Below, one piece after another: positions 49,458-59,189 of a DNA stretch of 64,000 nucleotides. Origin of the DNA: Marinobacter qingdaonensis (GTDB lineage Bacteria; Pseudomonadota; Gammaproteobacteria; Pseudomonadales; Oleiphilaceae). The stretch's first letter is position 1. Every line of letters begins with the position of its first letter. The DNA lies in contig NZ_JAYDCJ010000003.1 of the NCBI RefSeq assembly GCF_034555935.1, positions 2,852,001-2,916,000 on the forward strand. Reading direction: 5' to 3'. The position numbers and the translations under genes are program-made. Under the pieces are notes generated by a model. The model saw only the letters and a program-made list of their open reading frames with translations. It was not told the DNA's origin and ran no database searches.

Positions 49458-50555
49458 CTAGATCACGATCAGCTCGGCGCGCAGGGCGCCGGCCTGTTTC
49501 AGGGCTTCCAGCACCGCCATAACGTCGCCCGGAGCAGCGCCCACCTGGTTCACCGCCTGCACGATCTCATTGAGGGTGACGGCGGGACCGAACTTGAACA
49601 TGCGGGCCGGTTCTTCGGTGATGGCGATCTGGGAATCCTGCTCCAGGGCCGTTTCGCCCTGGCCAAACGGATTGGGCTGCACCACGTTCGGGTTTTCCTG
49701 GATGGTGACGGTCAGGTTGCCGTGGGTGACCGCAGCTGGGCTGACCTGGACATTCTGGCCCACCACGATGGTGCCGGTGCGGCTGTTGATGACCACCTTG
49801 GCGGCGTCCTGGGCCGGGTTGACCTCGATGTTCTCCAGGATCGACAGGAAGCTGACGCGCTGGGACGGATCCCGCGGCGCGCGCACGGAGATGGAGGTGG
49901 CATCGTGGGCGTACGCCATATCGGGACCCAACTGGCCGTTGATGGCCTCGACCACCCGACGGGCGGTGGTGAAGTCCGGCCGAAGCAAATTGAAGGTGAT
50001 GGTGTCGCCCTTGGTGAACGGCGACACCACCTCACGCTCGATGGTCGCGCCGTTCGGAATCCGGCCGACACTGGGGATGTTGACGGTAATCCGCGACCCG
50101 TCCTGCCCCTGGGCCCCAAAGCCGCCAACCACCAGGCTACCCTGGGCCATGGCGTAGATGTTGTTGTCGGCCCCTTTCAGCGGAGTCATCAGCAGGGTGC
50201 CGCCGCGCAGGCTGTCGGCGTTGCCGATGGACGACACGGTGATGTCGATTTCCTGACCAGGCTTGGCGAACGGCGGCAGGTTGGCGCTGACGGTAACCGC
50301 GGCCACGTTGGCCAGGTTCGGATTCACCCCTTCCGGCAAGGTCACGCCAAACTGGTTCATCATGTTGCGGAAGGTCTGGTTGGTGAACGGCGCCTTGTCC
50401 CCGGTGCCATCCAGCCCCACGACCAGGCCATAGCCCACGAGCTGGTTGTTGCGTACGCCCTTGATTCGGGAAAGGTCCTTGAGCCGGTCCGCCAGCACGG
50501 GCGCCGAACACACCGCCAGCATCAGGCAGGCAGCCAGGATTTTCTTGAGGCTCAT
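49458..50555 (-). CDS. flgI: Flagellar P-ring protein FlgI
   Basis: Forms the periplasmic P-ring around the rod. 365 residues with a signal peptide ([20 protein letters not shown], cleaved near LA-DR). Conserved blocks are [40 protein letters not shown] and the C-terminal [23 protein letters not shown] 50555 overlaps the flgH stop as ATGA. An ATG four codons upstream lacks a ribosome site. Confidence 0.96.
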   Translation of the reverse strand: MSLKKILAACLMLAVCSAPVLADRLKDLSRIKGVRNNQLVGYGLVVGLDGTGDKAPFTNQTFRNMMNQFGVTLPEGVNPNLANVAAVTVSANLPPFAKPGQEIDITVSSIGNADSLRGGTLLMTPLKGADNNIYAMAQGSLVVGGFGAQGQDGSRITVNIPSVGRIPNGATIEREVVSPFTKGDTITFNLLRPDFTTARRVVEAINGQLGPDMAYAHDATSISVRAPRDPSQRVSFLSILENIEVNPAQDAAKVVINSRTGTIVVGQNVQVSPAAVTHGNLTVTIQENPNVVQPNPFGQGETALEQDSQIAITEEPARMFKFGPAVTLNEIVQAVNQVGAAPGDVMAVLEALKQAGALRAELIVI

Positions 50556-51253
50556 AGTGGCCACCATTCACTGTTGAAGAAGCGCGCCAGCCAGCCCATC
50601 TGGTTGGCCTGGTCAAAGTCACCGGTACCGCCATAGGCAATGCGGGCATCGGCGATGCGGGTCGAGGCCACGGTATTGTCCGGCTGGATGTCCTGGGGCC
50701 GAACCAGCCCGGTCAAACGGATGTACTCGTCGCCGTTGGTGAGCGACAGCCACTTCTCGCCGCGAATCCGCAGCACGCCGTTGGGCAGCACTTCGGTCAC
50801 GGTCACGGTGATGTTGCCGGCCAGGCTGTTGCTCTGGTCGGCCTCCGCCGAGCCTTCGAAATCACGCTCGTGGTTCAGGGACGTGTTAATGCCGAAATTG
50901 CTCTTGCCCAGGATGGTCGGCTCCGGCAGTGACACCTCGTTGTCCTTGGTGATGCTGGTCTCGGCGTTCTTGCTGGCGCGGGTCGACTCCTGCAGGGTGA
51001 TGGTCAGGACATCCCCCACGTTCAGCGCCGTGGTGTCACCGTAGAAATTGTAGTTACGCGAGCTCTGGAAGATGGCCCCGGAGTCCGGGTCCCGCTGCAT
51101 CATTGCCTGGGCCCGGACCGGCGCGAACTGGGGATCGTCCGGTACTGCACGGGGCCGGCTCATGGCAGTGCATCCCTGCAGTACGATCAGAGCTCCAATG
51201 AGCGTCAGGCTCGACGCGCGCTTGATAGCGCTGACTTGAATGATGCGTTTCAT
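50552..51253 (-). CDS. flgH: Flagellar L-ring lipoprotein FlgH
   Basis: Forms the outer-membrane L-ring. 233 residues with lipobox IVLQGC (lipidated Cys near residue 28). FlgH motifs [20 protein letters not shown] and [20 protein letters not shown] are present, ending in [18 protein letters not shown] 51253, 3 bases after flgG. Confidence 0.96.
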   Translation of the reverse strand: MKRIIQVSAIKRASSLTLIGALIVLQGCTAMSRPRAVPDDPQFAPVRAQAMMQRDPDSGAIFQSSRNYNFYGDTTALNVGDVLTITLQESTRASKNAETSITKDNEVSLPEPTILGKSNFGINTSLNHERDFEGSAEADQSNSLAGNITVTVTEVLPNGVLRIRGEKWLSLTNGDEYIRLTGLVRPQDIQPDNTVASTRIADARIAYGGTGDFDQANQMGWLARFFNSEWWPL

Positions 51254-51256
51254 GGC

Positions 51257-52045
51257 TTAACCAATATTGTTGGTGATGAACTGCAGCATCTGGTCGGTGG
51301 TGGAGACCACCTTCGAGTTCATTTCATAGGCCCGCTGGGTGGTGATCATGTTGACCAGCTCTTCCACCACTTCCACGTTGGAGGCCTCAATGGTGCCCTG
51401 CTCCAGGGTGCCCAGGCCGTCCAGCCCTGGTTCGCCCTGAGCCGGGTCACCGCTGGCGTTGGTTTCCTTGAACAGGTTGTTACCGATGGCCTGCAACCCC
51501 TGCGGGTTGGCGAAGTCCACCAGGGTGATCTGCCCCAGGTTCACCGGCGCCGCCTGGTCGTCGGTGATCGCGGTCACCGTGCCGTCCTTGCCGATGGTGA
51601 TGGTGGTGGCGTTCTCCGGCACGTTGATCGCCGGTTCCAGGGCGTAGCCGTCGGGGTTGACCACGTCACCGTTGGCATTGAGCTGGAACTGACCGTCCCG
51701 GGTGTAGGCAATCTGGCCATCCGGCAGCTGGACCTGCAGGAAGCCCCGCCCATTCACCGCCATGTCCAGGGGCTGCTCGGTGACCTGGAGGTTGCCCTGG
51801 GAAAACTGCTTGGCAGTGCCCACGACCCGCACACCGGTACCCAGCTGCAGCCCCGACGGCAGTTCCGAATTCTGGGTGCTGAGCCCGCCCGGCTGACGGT
51901 TGATCTGGTACAGGAGATCCTGGAACACCGCACGGTCGCGCTTGAAGCCGGTGGTATTCACGTTCGCCAGGTTGTTGGAGATGGTGGACATGTTGGTGTC
52001 CTGCGCGCTCAACCCGGTTTTGCTGACCCAAAGTGCTGGATGCAT
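51257..52045 (-). CDS. flgG: Flagellar distal rod protein FlgG
   Basis: The main component of the distal rod. 262 residues, the usual length. N-terminal helix LWVSKTGLSAQDTNMSTISN with LANVNTTGFKRDRAVF, central beta domains, and the C-terminal LVNMITTQRAYEMNSKVVST shared by rod and hook proteins. ATG 52045. Confidence 0.96.
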   Translation of the reverse strand: MHPALWVSKTGLSAQDTNMSTISNNLANVNTTGFKRDRAVFQDLLYQINRQPGGLSTQNSELPSGLQLGTGVRVVGTAKQFSQGNLQVTEQPLDMAVNGRGFLQVQLPDGQIAYTRDGQFQLNANGDVVNPDGYALEPAINVPENATTITIGKDGTVTAITDDQAAPVNLGQITLVDFANPQGLQAIGNNLFKETNASGDPAQGEPGLDGLGTLEQGTIEASNVEVVEELVNMITTQRAYEMNSKVVSTTDQMLQFITNNIG

Positions 52046-52124
52046 GGTTCTTACTCCTTGCCAGGGGTTGAAGGCGGCCAGAATTTGCCGCTTTTCGCCC
52101 CCGGGGCGTCGTTATTCGTCGTTA

Positions 52125-52877
52125 TCAGAGGTTTTGCAACAGTCGTGCCGCCGCTTCGGAATTCTCGTTCGCCGTGGTCATGACCTTCACCTGCATCTCG
52201 TACTGACGGGACAACTGCAGGTTGGCAATCATTTCCTCGACGGCGTTCACGTTCGAGCTCTCCAGGAACCCGGTGGCGACCCGCAGGTTGGCATCGGGCG
52301 GCTCAGCGCCGTCGATGGCCTGGTCTGGCCGGCGCCGCATGAATCCGTCCTCGCCTTTCTCCAGGGCATCCAGCGGCGGGTTCACCAGCTTCAGCCGGTC
52401 CACTTCCACCAGCTCATCGGGGGCACCGCCGACCGGCACGATGGACACGGTGCCGTCGGCACCGATCTGAACGTTGTCGTAGGGCGGCAGAGCAACCGGG
52501 CCCCCATTGCCCAGCACCAACTCGCCGTTGGCCAGGCGCATGAGTCCGTTGACGTCGACTTGCAGGCTGCCGGTGCGGGTGAAGACTTCCTGGCCGCGAT
52601 CATTCTGGATCGCCAGCCAACCGTCGCCGTCGAGGGCGACGTCGAGTTTCCGGCCGGTTTCCATCAGGGCACCAGCGGACAGGTCCGTACCGGGCCGCTC
52701 GGTTAGCGCGTAGGCGCGCGTGGGGTGATGCTCTCCGAACACCGGCATGCTTCGCGCCTGCGCGAAGTCTTTCTTGAACCCGGTGGTACTGACGTTGGCC
52801 AGGTTATTGGCATGGGCACGCTGGGCCAGCATGTTCTGCTTGGCGCCGGACATACCGATGTAGAGGGCTTTGTCCAT
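52125..52877 (-). CDS. flgF: Flagellar proximal rod protein FlgF
   Basis: A rod protein of 250 residues. The N-terminus DKALYIGMSGAKQNMLAQRA with NLANVSTTGFKKDFAQAR and the C-terminus MIANLQLSRQYEMQVKVMTT are typical. It is about 80 bases upstream of flgG and 75 bases downstream of flgE, in standard order. ATG 52877. Confidence 0.95.
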   Translation of the reverse strand: MDKALYIGMSGAKQNMLAQRAHANNLANVSTTGFKKDFAQARSMPVFGEHHPTRAYALTERPGTDLSAGALMETGRKLDVALDGDGWLAIQNDRGQEVFTRTGSLQVDVNGLMRLANGELVLGNGGPVALPPYDNVQIGADGTVSIVPVGGAPDELVEVDRLKLVNPPLDALEKGEDGFMRRRPDQAIDGAEPPDANLRVATGFLESSNVNAVEEMIANLQLSRQYEMQVKVMTTANENSEAAARLLQNL

Positions 52878-52952
52878 GGGAAAACTCCTGCCGGAATTTT
52901 GACTGTTTCCAGTCTTCCTGCAGGAGTCATGCCATGTTCATCAGGTCAGGGG

Positions 52953-54878
52953 TTAGCGAAGGTTGATGATGGTCTGGGTGACCGCATCGGAAGTCTCGAT
53001 GGTCTTGGCGTTCGCCTGGTAATTGCGCTGGGCAATGATCAGATTGACCAGCTCCGCCGACAGGTCGACGTTGGACTCTTCCACCGAGCTGGCGGCAATG
53101 GAGCCGAGCGTACCGGTGTCCGGCGCCCCGACAATGGGCTGCCCGGATTCAAAGGTCTCCACCCAGGACGTGTCACCCACCGGTGACAGGCCCTCGGTAT
53201 TGTTGAAGGACGCCAGTGCCACCTGCCCCAGGGACTGGGACTGACCGTTGGTGTAGCGGGCGAAGATCACCCCGGTGTCAGACACGTCCAGCCCGGACAG
53301 CCGGCCCGTGGTGTAGCCGTTCTGTTGCTGGTCGTTGACACCGAAGGCGGCCCCGTACTGGGTGGTGTCCGACAGGTTGACCACAAACGCCGAGGACGTT
53401 GGCGGCTCCGGAATCGGGGTCACGATCGCCGCGCCTGCCGGCGGCGGGCCATCGGCACCGTTGGGCTGGCCGTTGCTGTCCTTGGGAATCCAGTCGTCGA
53501 CCACCAATTCTCCGGACGGGTCACCGTTGATCGACTGCAGGCTGCCGTTCTGATCAAACCGTGCGGTAAACGGCGTGGTGTCGGTGCCGGCCACCAACTC
53601 GCCATCAATCTCAACGTACACCGACCACTCGCTGACCCCGACCCCGGCCCCCGGTGACGGCTCCTTCACGAAAAACTGGGTGAGCTCGTGGGAGTTGCCC
53701 AGGCTGTCGTAGATAGTGGTTGAGGTAGCGTGGTTATAGGTGCGCTGGTCCTGCGGATTGAACTCGTTGGTGATCCGGATCGGCGAGGTGTTGAAGGCGG
53801 TTTCAAAGTCACCGTCCGCCGGGTCGTCGATGCCAGCGACCAGCCGGTCGGCGGTGGCATTGATGTCACCCTCAACGGTCGCGGTGTTTTCGCCGCCGTT
53901 GTTCAGATCACCGTCGTTATCGAAGGCATAGTCCAGCGTCTCGCCCTGGTTATGGATGACCCGTAGCACGTTGTTGCCGGAACCGTCGTCCACCACCGAG
54001 GCCGAGATGGCGGTCTCGCTGGAGTTATTGATGGAATCCACCAGATCCTGCAACGAGGTGATGTTGCTGGTATCCAGCGCCAGGGGCGCGCCGTTGATGC
54101 TCAGGCTGAAGGCAAAGTTGGCCGGACCTGCAGCGGTGATGTAGGCGTCATCCAGTGGACCCGAACCGGCGGCGGAGCCGTCGAAGGTCGCGGTGGTGGT
54201 GGCGGACGCGCTCAGCCCCGGCGCGTCATTGATCAGCGCCGCGGCACCCCGGGCACTGGTGGCGCCGGACAGGTCCACGGAATAATCCGGCGAGCCATCG
54301 GTGTACTGGACGTTGAAGGTTTCACCAGTGACATCCGACAGGGTCAATGGGCCGATGTCCCGGACCCGGGTTTCAAGCACCGGCTGCCGGGAGTCGAGGT
54401 TCAGGTCGGAGGTCAGATTGGTGGTACGGCGCGGCGCCAGGTTGTCGGTGGACACCTGGAGGTCGCCACGAATACCCGACAGGTTGCCATCACCATCAGC
54501 GGTGAAGCCCTGGACCCGCATGCCCTGGTTGTTGGTGACGAAGCCATTCTTGTCGATGCCGAACTGACCGGCCCGGGAATAGCGCGTCTCGCCGCCGTTG
54601 TTGAGGATGAAGAAGCCGTCACCGCTGATCGCCATATCCAGGCCGCTGTCGGTGAAGCTGATATTGCCCTGGCTGAACGACTGCTTGACGTCCTGCACCC
54701 GGACCCCGTCCCCAATGGGGTTGGAGCCGGCGCTGAGGAAGCCACTGGCGTACAGGTCGCCAAATTGCGCCTTGCTGCCCTTGAAGCCGACTGTACTGGC
54801 GTTGGCAATGTTGTTGCCGGTTACGTCCAGATCCACCGATGCTGCCCGAAGGCCGCTGAGCCCTGTGTTAAATGCCAT
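52953..54878 (-). CDS. flgE: Flagellar hook protein FlgE
   Basis: Builds the hook. 641 residues, much longer than the 402 of Salmonella owing to expanded outer domains; large hook proteins are common in marine and pseudomonad relatives. The N-terminus FNTGLSGLRAASVDLDVTGN with NIANASTVGFKGSKAQF and the C-terminus LVNLIIAQRNYQANAKTIET are conserved. ATG 54878. The mature protein is acidic and rich in Asp, Asn and Thr. Confidence 0.95.
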   Translation of the reverse strand: MAFNTGLSGLRAASVDLDVTGNNIANASTVGFKGSKAQFGDLYASGFLSAGSNPIGDGVRVQDVKQSFSQGNISFTDSGLDMAISGDGFFILNNGGETRYSRAGQFGIDKNGFVTNNQGMRVQGFTADGDGNLSGIRGDLQVSTDNLAPRRTTNLTSDLNLDSRQPVLETRVRDIGPLTLSDVTGETFNVQYTDGSPDYSVDLSGATSARGAAALINDAPGLSASATTTATFDGSAAGSGPLDDAYITAAGPANFAFSLSINGAPLALDTSNITSLQDLVDSINNSSETAISASVVDDGSGNNVLRVIHNQGETLDYAFDNDGDLNNGGENTATVEGDINATADRLVAGIDDPADGDFETAFNTSPIRITNEFNPQDQRTYNHATSTTIYDSLGNSHELTQFFVKEPSPGAGVGVSEWSVYVEIDGELVAGTDTTPFTARFDQNGSLQSINGDPSGELVVDDWIPKDSNGQPNGADGPPPAGAAIVTPIPEPPTSSAFVVNLSDTTQYGAAFGVNDQQQNGYTTGRLSGLDVSDTGVIFARYTNGQSQSLGQVALASFNNTEGLSPVGDTSWVETFESGQPIVGAPDTGTLGSIAASSVEESNVDLSAELVNLIIAQRNYQANAKTIETSDAVTQTIINLR

Positions 54879-54905
54879 GATTCACCCCTTGGTCTGACAC
54901 CGGTT

Positions 54906-55580
54906 TTAATTGATTTGTTTGACGTCGGACAGAGCGATGGAGCCCATGCCCGCCAGATTCAAAGTGATGGCGCCGTTCTGGCCCAGCGAGACACTGTCGA
55001 CGTTGGCGCTGACCATGGTCGAGAGCTGCTGACTGCCCTGCGGGTAGGAGGCCTCGGCGACCACCCGGTAGGGTCCTGGCGGCAACGGGTTGCCGTTGCC
55101 ATCCTGACCGTCCCAGCTGAACGACTTGACACCCGCCGGGCTGCTGCCCAGATCGATCTGGCGCACCAGCTCGCCGCTCTGGTTCTGAACCGACAGCCGC
55201 AGGCCACCGGTACTGGCCGGAACTTCGATGGTGCCCCGGATCTCGCCTTCGGAGCCCAGAATGCCCACGCTCGAGGGCGCCAGCACGGTCTTGCCGACCA
55301 TGGCCGAGGCCTGCAGCGCCTGGGTTGATCGGAACTGCCCGACCACGTCATCGACGGTACCGGACAGCTTCTGCATTTCCTCCAGCGAGCTGAATTGCGC
55401 CAGCTGGGAGATGAACTCACCGTTGTCCTGGGGCTCCAGCGGGTTCTGGTTCTTCAGCTGCGCCAGCATCAGTTCCATGAACTCGTTCTTGCCGAGTTCG
55501 CTGTTGCCGCTCGCTCCCTGCTGCTTGAGCTGGTATTGGCTCAGAACATCGGACGCGTCGGTTGCGTTGATTGCGCTCAT
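54906..55580 (-). CDS. flgD: Flagellar hook cap / assembly protein FlgD
   Basis: A scaffold that caps the growing hook and is later discarded. 224 residues. The N-terminal LGKNEFMELMLAQLKNQNPL with NGEFISQLAQFSSLEEMQKL is diagnostic. A FlgD Ig/Tudor-like C-terminal part (GVKSFSWDGQDGNGNPLPPG) follows. ATG 55580, between flgC and flgE. Confidence 0.95.
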   Translation of the reverse strand: MSAINATDASDVLSQYQLKQQGASGNSELGKNEFMELMLAQLKNQNPLEPQDNGEFISQLAQFSSLEEMQKLSGTVDDVVGQFRSTQALQASAMVGKTVLAPSSVGILGSEGEIRGTIEVPASTGGLRLSVQNQSGELVRQIDLGSSPAGVKSFSWDGQDGNGNPLPPGPYRVVAEASYPQGSQQLSTMVSANVDSVSLGQNGAITLNLAGMGSIALSDVKQIN

Positions 55581-55598
55581 TGCGTGCTCCTCACCAAA

Positions 55599-56048
55599 TT
55601 ACTGCTGACCCAGGGTCAGAATGCGCTGCATCATGGATTTGGCCGTGTTCATGATATCCACGTTCATCTGGTAGCTGCGGGACGACGACATCATGTCCGC
55701 CATTTCCTCCACCACATTCACGTTCGGATAGAACACGTACCCGTCTTCGTTGGCGGCCGGGTGTTCCGGCTCGTACCGCATCTGCAGATCGGCCTGGCTC
55801 TCGACAATCCCCTCGACCCGGACACCGGCGCCCTGGCCCTGCTCACTCATCAGGCTCAGGCCCTGCTGGTCGGGGTTCAGCATGGATTGCTGGATAGCGG
55901 CAAACACCGGCTTCCGGGCCCGGTAGGTGGTCTCGGTGCTGGAGCTGGCCGTTTCGGCGTTGGCGATGTTCGAGGCGGTGGTGTTAAGCCGCAGTGACTG
56001 CGCAGTCATGCCGGATCCGGCGATGTCAAAAATGCTGCCCAATGACAT
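55599..56048 (-). CDS. flgC: Flagellar proximal rod protein FlgC
   Basis: 149 residues. The N-terminus IFDIAGSGMTAQSLRLNTTA with SNIANAETASS and the C-terminus NVVEEMADMMSSSRSYQMNV are characteristic. ATG 56048, 24 bases after flgB. Confidence 0.95.
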   Translation of the reverse strand: MSLGSIFDIAGSGMTAQSLRLNTTASNIANAETASSSTETTYRARKPVFAAIQQSMLNPDQQGLSLMSEQGQGAGVRVEGIVESQADLQMRYEPEHPAANEDGYVFYPNVNVVEEMADMMSSSRSYQMNVDIMNTAKSMMQRILTLGQQ

Positions 56049-56072
56049 GGTGTCTCTCCTTTACTGTGCGGC

Positions 56073-56471
56073 TTACTCGCCCTTGAGGGCCTTGGTCAGA
56101 CCGGAAAATTTACTGCTCAGAAACTGGAAGCTGGCCTGGTAATCCATGGCGTTGCGCATGAAGCGGCTCTGTTCCTGCTGGGCGTCTACGGTATTGCCAT
56201 CGACCGACGGCTGATGAGGCGTGCGATACAGCAACTCGCTGTCGCTGCCCCCGGCGGAGGTGTCCATGTGGGCGTCGTCGGTCCGGCTCATTTGCAGACC
56301 GGACACCTTTTCGTGCGCCTGCTGCATCATTGCCTGGAAATCGACATCGCGGGCCTTGTAACCGGGCGTGTCCGCGTTGGCCAGGTTGTTCGCCAACACC
56401 TCAGCCCGTTTTACCCGGGCTTGCAGGGCTTGCTCGTGAACCCCCAGTGCCTGGTCAAATGAAATCGCCAT
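56073..56471 (-). CDS. flgB: Flagellar proximal rod protein FlgB
   Basis: 132 residues and first gene of the rod-hook operon. N-terminal AISFDQALGVHEQALQARVK and NLANADTPGYKARDVDFQAM are conserved, as is the C-terminal MDYQASFQFLSSKFSGLTKA. ATG 56471. A sigma-54 promoter lies 67-82 bases upstream of the ATG. The chemotaxis genes cheV/cheR or flgA/flgM often found next to flgB are not in the adjacent sequence. Confidence 0.95.
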   Translation of the reverse strand: MAISFDQALGVHEQALQARVKRAEVLANNLANADTPGYKARDVDFQAMMQQAHEKVSGLQMSRTDDAHMDTSAGGSDSELLYRTPHQPSVDGNTVDAQQEQSRFMRNAMDYQASFQFLSSKFSGLTKALKGE

Positions 56472-56537
56472 ACTGCCTCCAAACCTGCGTCAGCCTGCCG
56501 GTGATTTTTGCCGGCTTTTGCTCTTGCAGAGATACAA

Positions 56538-56553
56538 AGCAAGGCAGATGCCA
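56538..56553 (-). promoter_or_regulatory. Sigma-54 promoter of the flgB operon
   Basis: Minus-strand TGGCAT-CTGCC-TTGCT matches the sigma-54 consensus TGGCAC-N5-TTGCW at all but one position, with the obligatory GG-N10-GC spacing. This fits RpoN/FleQ-type control of hook-basal-body genes in Pseudomonas-like bacteria. Confidence 0.8.
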
Positions 56554-56701
56554 GATTTTGGAAACCGTTTCAGGGCGCGGCCTGGCGCGGTATTGGAGGA
56601 CATAGCGAGGGGGCAATGCATGCCTGGGGAGGCCGCCAGGGAGGGCAAAGCGGCAAGGTGTTTCCCCCGACTGCTCGGACGGGGGAGCCACGGCGTGAAG
56701 G

Positions 56702-57256
56702 TCAGCGCGGCCAGCGCTGGACGAATTCGTCGGTGGTCGGGCGCGGCACCGACGGCTTGGCGGAGGTCACCGAACCGGTGTACAGGAAGCCGATGATGGA
56801 CTCTCCTTCCCCGAGTCCAAGGCCTTCGTGCACCTTGGCGTTGTAGGCGGGCTTGCCGGTCCGCCACATGACGCCGTAACCGGACTCCTGCAGGGCAAGC
56901 TCAAGAAAACTCATCCCCGCCGCCGCGGACATGATCTGTTCCACCTCGGGCACCTTGGGGTGCGCGGTCGGTGAGGCAATCCCGACGATGATCATCGGTG
57001 CCCGGAGCGGGGCCCTGCGCAATTTCTCGATCTCCTGTTCGTCGCTGTTATTGGCACAGGTGGAGGCAAACAGGTCCCCGAGCGCGGCCAGGCCCTCGCC
57101 TTCGATGACCAGGTATCGCCAGGGGCGCAACAGGGCGTGGTCCGGGGCGCGGGCTGCGCAGGCAAAGGCACGTTCCAGCGTGGCGGAATCCGGAGCCGGC
57201 GCTTCCAGCCGGGGCTCGGAGGAACGGTTGAGCAGGAATTCACTGACTGCAGTCAT
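56702..57256 (-). CDS. Nitroreductase family protein, YdjA-like
   Basis: A flavin-dependent oxidoreductase of 184 residues. FMN-binding motifs RAFACAARAPDHALLRPWRY, AAAGMSFLELALQESGYGVM and the C-terminal GFLYTGS with Gly and Ser are typical of the YdjA subgroup. The physiological substrate is unknown. ATG 57256. It diverges from the Mpo1-like gene; a G+C hairpin without a T tract follows it. Confidence 0.88.
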   Translation of the reverse strand: MTAVSEFLLNRSSEPRLEAPAPDSATLERAFACAARAPDHALLRPWRYLVIEGEGLAALGDLFASTCANNSDEQEIEKLRRAPLRAPMIIVGIASPTAHPKVPEVEQIMSAAAGMSFLELALQESGYGVMWRTGKPAYNAKVHEGLGLGEGESIIGFLYTGSVTSAKPSVPRPTTDEFVQRWPR

Positions 57257-57398
57257 ATCGTCTCACTGTCGGAAAATGGAAACGGAATTTCGGGCTGCGC
57301 CCTGGGGGCTTGGTGAATTGTGACCAATAGGCAATACTGTTAACCTTTAGTCGTAGTCCGGTCGACCCAAAAATTATAAATGGCTTGGTAGCAGCACC

Positions 57399-57710
57399 AT
57401 GAGTGACCAACAAACCTTTAGCAACTTCGCAGAATTCTATCCTTTCTACCTTGAAGAGCACAGCGACGTAACCTGTCGCCGATTGCATTTCGCTGGCAGC
57501 CTGCTGGTGCTCCTGGTCACCGCATGGGCCATCACCTCCGGCAAACTGGCCTGGTTGCTGCTGGTGCCGGTTATCGGTTACGGCTTCGCCTGGGTCGGCC
57601 ATTTTGCCTTTGAAAAGAACCGACCCGCCACCTTCAAGCACCCGCTTTACAGCCTGATGGGCGATTGGGTCATGTTCAAGGACATGATCATCGGCCGGAT
57701 CCGTTTCTGA
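57399..57710 (+). CDS. DUF962 / Mpo1-like membrane protein
   Basis: 103 residues of the DUF962 (Mpo1-like) family. Eukaryotic Mpo1 is an iron-dependent dioxygenase in 2-hydroxy fatty acid breakdown. Conserved elements are FYPFYLEEHSDVTCRRLHF, two hydrophobic helices (about 30-65) and GHFAFEKNRPATFKHPLYS, with the repeated His residues proposed to bind iron. ATG 57399 has only a weak ribosome site. Its stop is one base before the start of the cyclase gene. Confidence 0.85.
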   Translation: MSDQQTFSNFAEFYPFYLEEHSDVTCRRLHFAGSLLVLLVTAWAITSGKLAWLLLVPVIGYGFAWVGHFAFEKNRPATFKHPLYSLMGDWVMFKDMIIGRIRF

Positions 57711-57711
57711 C

Positions 57712-59151
57712 ATGATGAATGCGCCGGCAGACCTGCGCAGCGCCAGTAGCTGCGCCGGCAAAGCATTGTCCGCGGATCACCCGTACAATCCGGTGGCGAT
57801 CCCGCCGATGCCCGATTACAACGGCCGGATCCTGGCCTATACCGCCACGGCGGTGATCATCGTTACCGGCGTGGTCCAGGGCGCTTTTCCGGAATGGCTG
57901 CTCTGGCTGGTGGCCGGCGCCCTGACCTGGCCGCATCTGGCGCACCTGCTGACCCGGCGCACCTTCCTGCGGCAATCGCCGCGCATCCGTCAGAAAATGC
58001 TGATCTTCGATTGCGTGGTGGGCGGCGGCTTCATTGGCTGCATCGGCCTGGTCGCCATACCCTCGGTGTCTGTGGTACTGATGCTGATGTTCAGCTGCCT
58101 GATCGTCGGCGGCATTCGCCAGTGGCTGCTCGGCAGCGGCTTTCTTGCGGCCGCCGCGGCCGCCGCGGTGGCCCTCATCGGTCCCGCGGACAACCTTCAG
58201 GCGCCGCTGCTGACCAGCATCCTGGCCATCTTCGCCACCGGGCTGTACATCTGCGTCACCGCGTACTATTCTCACCAGCAGGCTCGCGCCCTGATGCTCG
58301 CCAAGACCCAGATCCAGAACCAGCGCGAGCAGTCCATCGCGCTGTCCCACAAACTGTCGAAATACCTGTCACCCCAGGTCTGGCAGTCCATTTTTACCGG
58401 CGAGCGGGACGTTCGCCTGGAAACCCAGCGCAAGAAACTGGCGGTCTTCTTTTCCGACATCAAGGGGTTTACCGAGCTGTCGGAGGAAATGGAGCCGGAA
58501 GCGCTGACCGAACTGCTGAACCACTACTTCAACGAGATGTCCGAGCTGGCACTGAAGTACGGTGGCACCATCGACAAGTTTGTCGGTGACTCCATCATGG
58601 TATTTTTCGGCGACCCCACCAGCCGGGGCCAGCGCGAAGACGCCTTTGCCTGTGTCTCCATGGCGATCGAAATGCGCAAGCACATGAAGATCATGCGCCA
58701 GAAATGGCGCAGCCAGGGGATCAAGACCCCCCTGGAAATCCGCATGGGCATCAGCACCGGCTACACCACGGTCGGGAATTTCGGTGCCGAAAACCGCATG
58801 GACTACACCATCATCGGCAAGGAAGTGAATCTGGCCAGCCGGCTGGAGTCGCTGGCCGAGCCCGGCGAAATCCTGATTTCCTACGAGACCTTCTCGCTCA
58901 TCAAGGACAAGATCATGTGCCGGGACAAGGGCGAGATCACCGTGAAGGGCTTCGGCAAACCGGTGCCGATCTACGAGGTGGTGGATTTCCGCCGCGACAT
59001 GGGGCCGAACCGGAGCTTCCTCGAACACGAGCACAGCGGTTTCGCCATGTACCTGGACTCCGACAAGATCACCGAGAAGGAGCGCGAGTCCATTCTTGCC
59101 GCCCTGGAAGACGCCGCCGACCGATTGCGTCAGGAAGAGGACGCGTCCTGA
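57712..59151 (+). CDS. Membrane adenylate cyclase, MASE2 + class III catalytic domain (CyaB-like)
   Basis: Makes cAMP from ATP at the inner membrane. 479 residues: an N-terminal MASE2-type sensor with about six membrane helices (about 38-195), a linker, and a class III cyclase domain (about 235-420). Metal-binding Asp residues lie in VFFSDIKGFTELSEEM and TIDKFVGDSIMVFFGDP. The substrate and transition-state region is MDYTIIGKEVNLASRLESL. The layout matches CyaB of Pseudomonas aeruginosa. Two adjacent ATGs (57712, 57715) start it, one base after the Mpo1-like gene, so the two are coupled. Confidence 0.92.
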   Translation: MMNAPADLRSASSCAGKALSADHPYNPVAIPPMPDYNGRILAYTATAVIIVTGVVQGAFPEWLLWLVAGALTWPHLAHLLTRRTFLRQSPRIRQKMLIFDCVVGGGFIGCIGLVAIPSVSVVLMLMFSCLIVGGIRQWLLGSGFLAAAAAAAVALIGPADNLQAPLLTSILAIFATGLYICVTAYYSHQQARALMLAKTQIQNQREQSIALSHKLSKYLSPQVWQSIFTGERDVRLETQRKKLAVFFSDIKGFTELSEEMEPEALTELLNHYFNEMSELALKYGGTIDKFVGDSIMVFFGDPTSRGQREDAFACVSMAIEMRKHMKIMRQKWRSQGIKTPLEIRMGISTGYTTVGNFGAENRMDYTIIGKEVNLASRLESLAEPGEILISYETFSLIKDKIMCRDKGEITVKGFGKPVPIYEVVDFRRDMGPNRSFLEHEHSGFAMYLDSDKITEKERESILAALEDAADRLRQEEDAS

Positions 59152-59189
59152 CGCCCCCATCCCTGCCCGACCGACCAGCCGGCACTCCG

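Noticed and set aside
56664..56685. CCCCCG...CGGGGG hairpin as terminator of the nitroreductase gene
   Set aside because: No T-run follows on the minus strand, so intrinsic termination is not supported.
57240..57761. A minus-strand frame across the nitroreductase/DUF962 junction
   Set aside because: It lies opposite the DUF962 gene, which has clear family motifs, and covers a promoter region.
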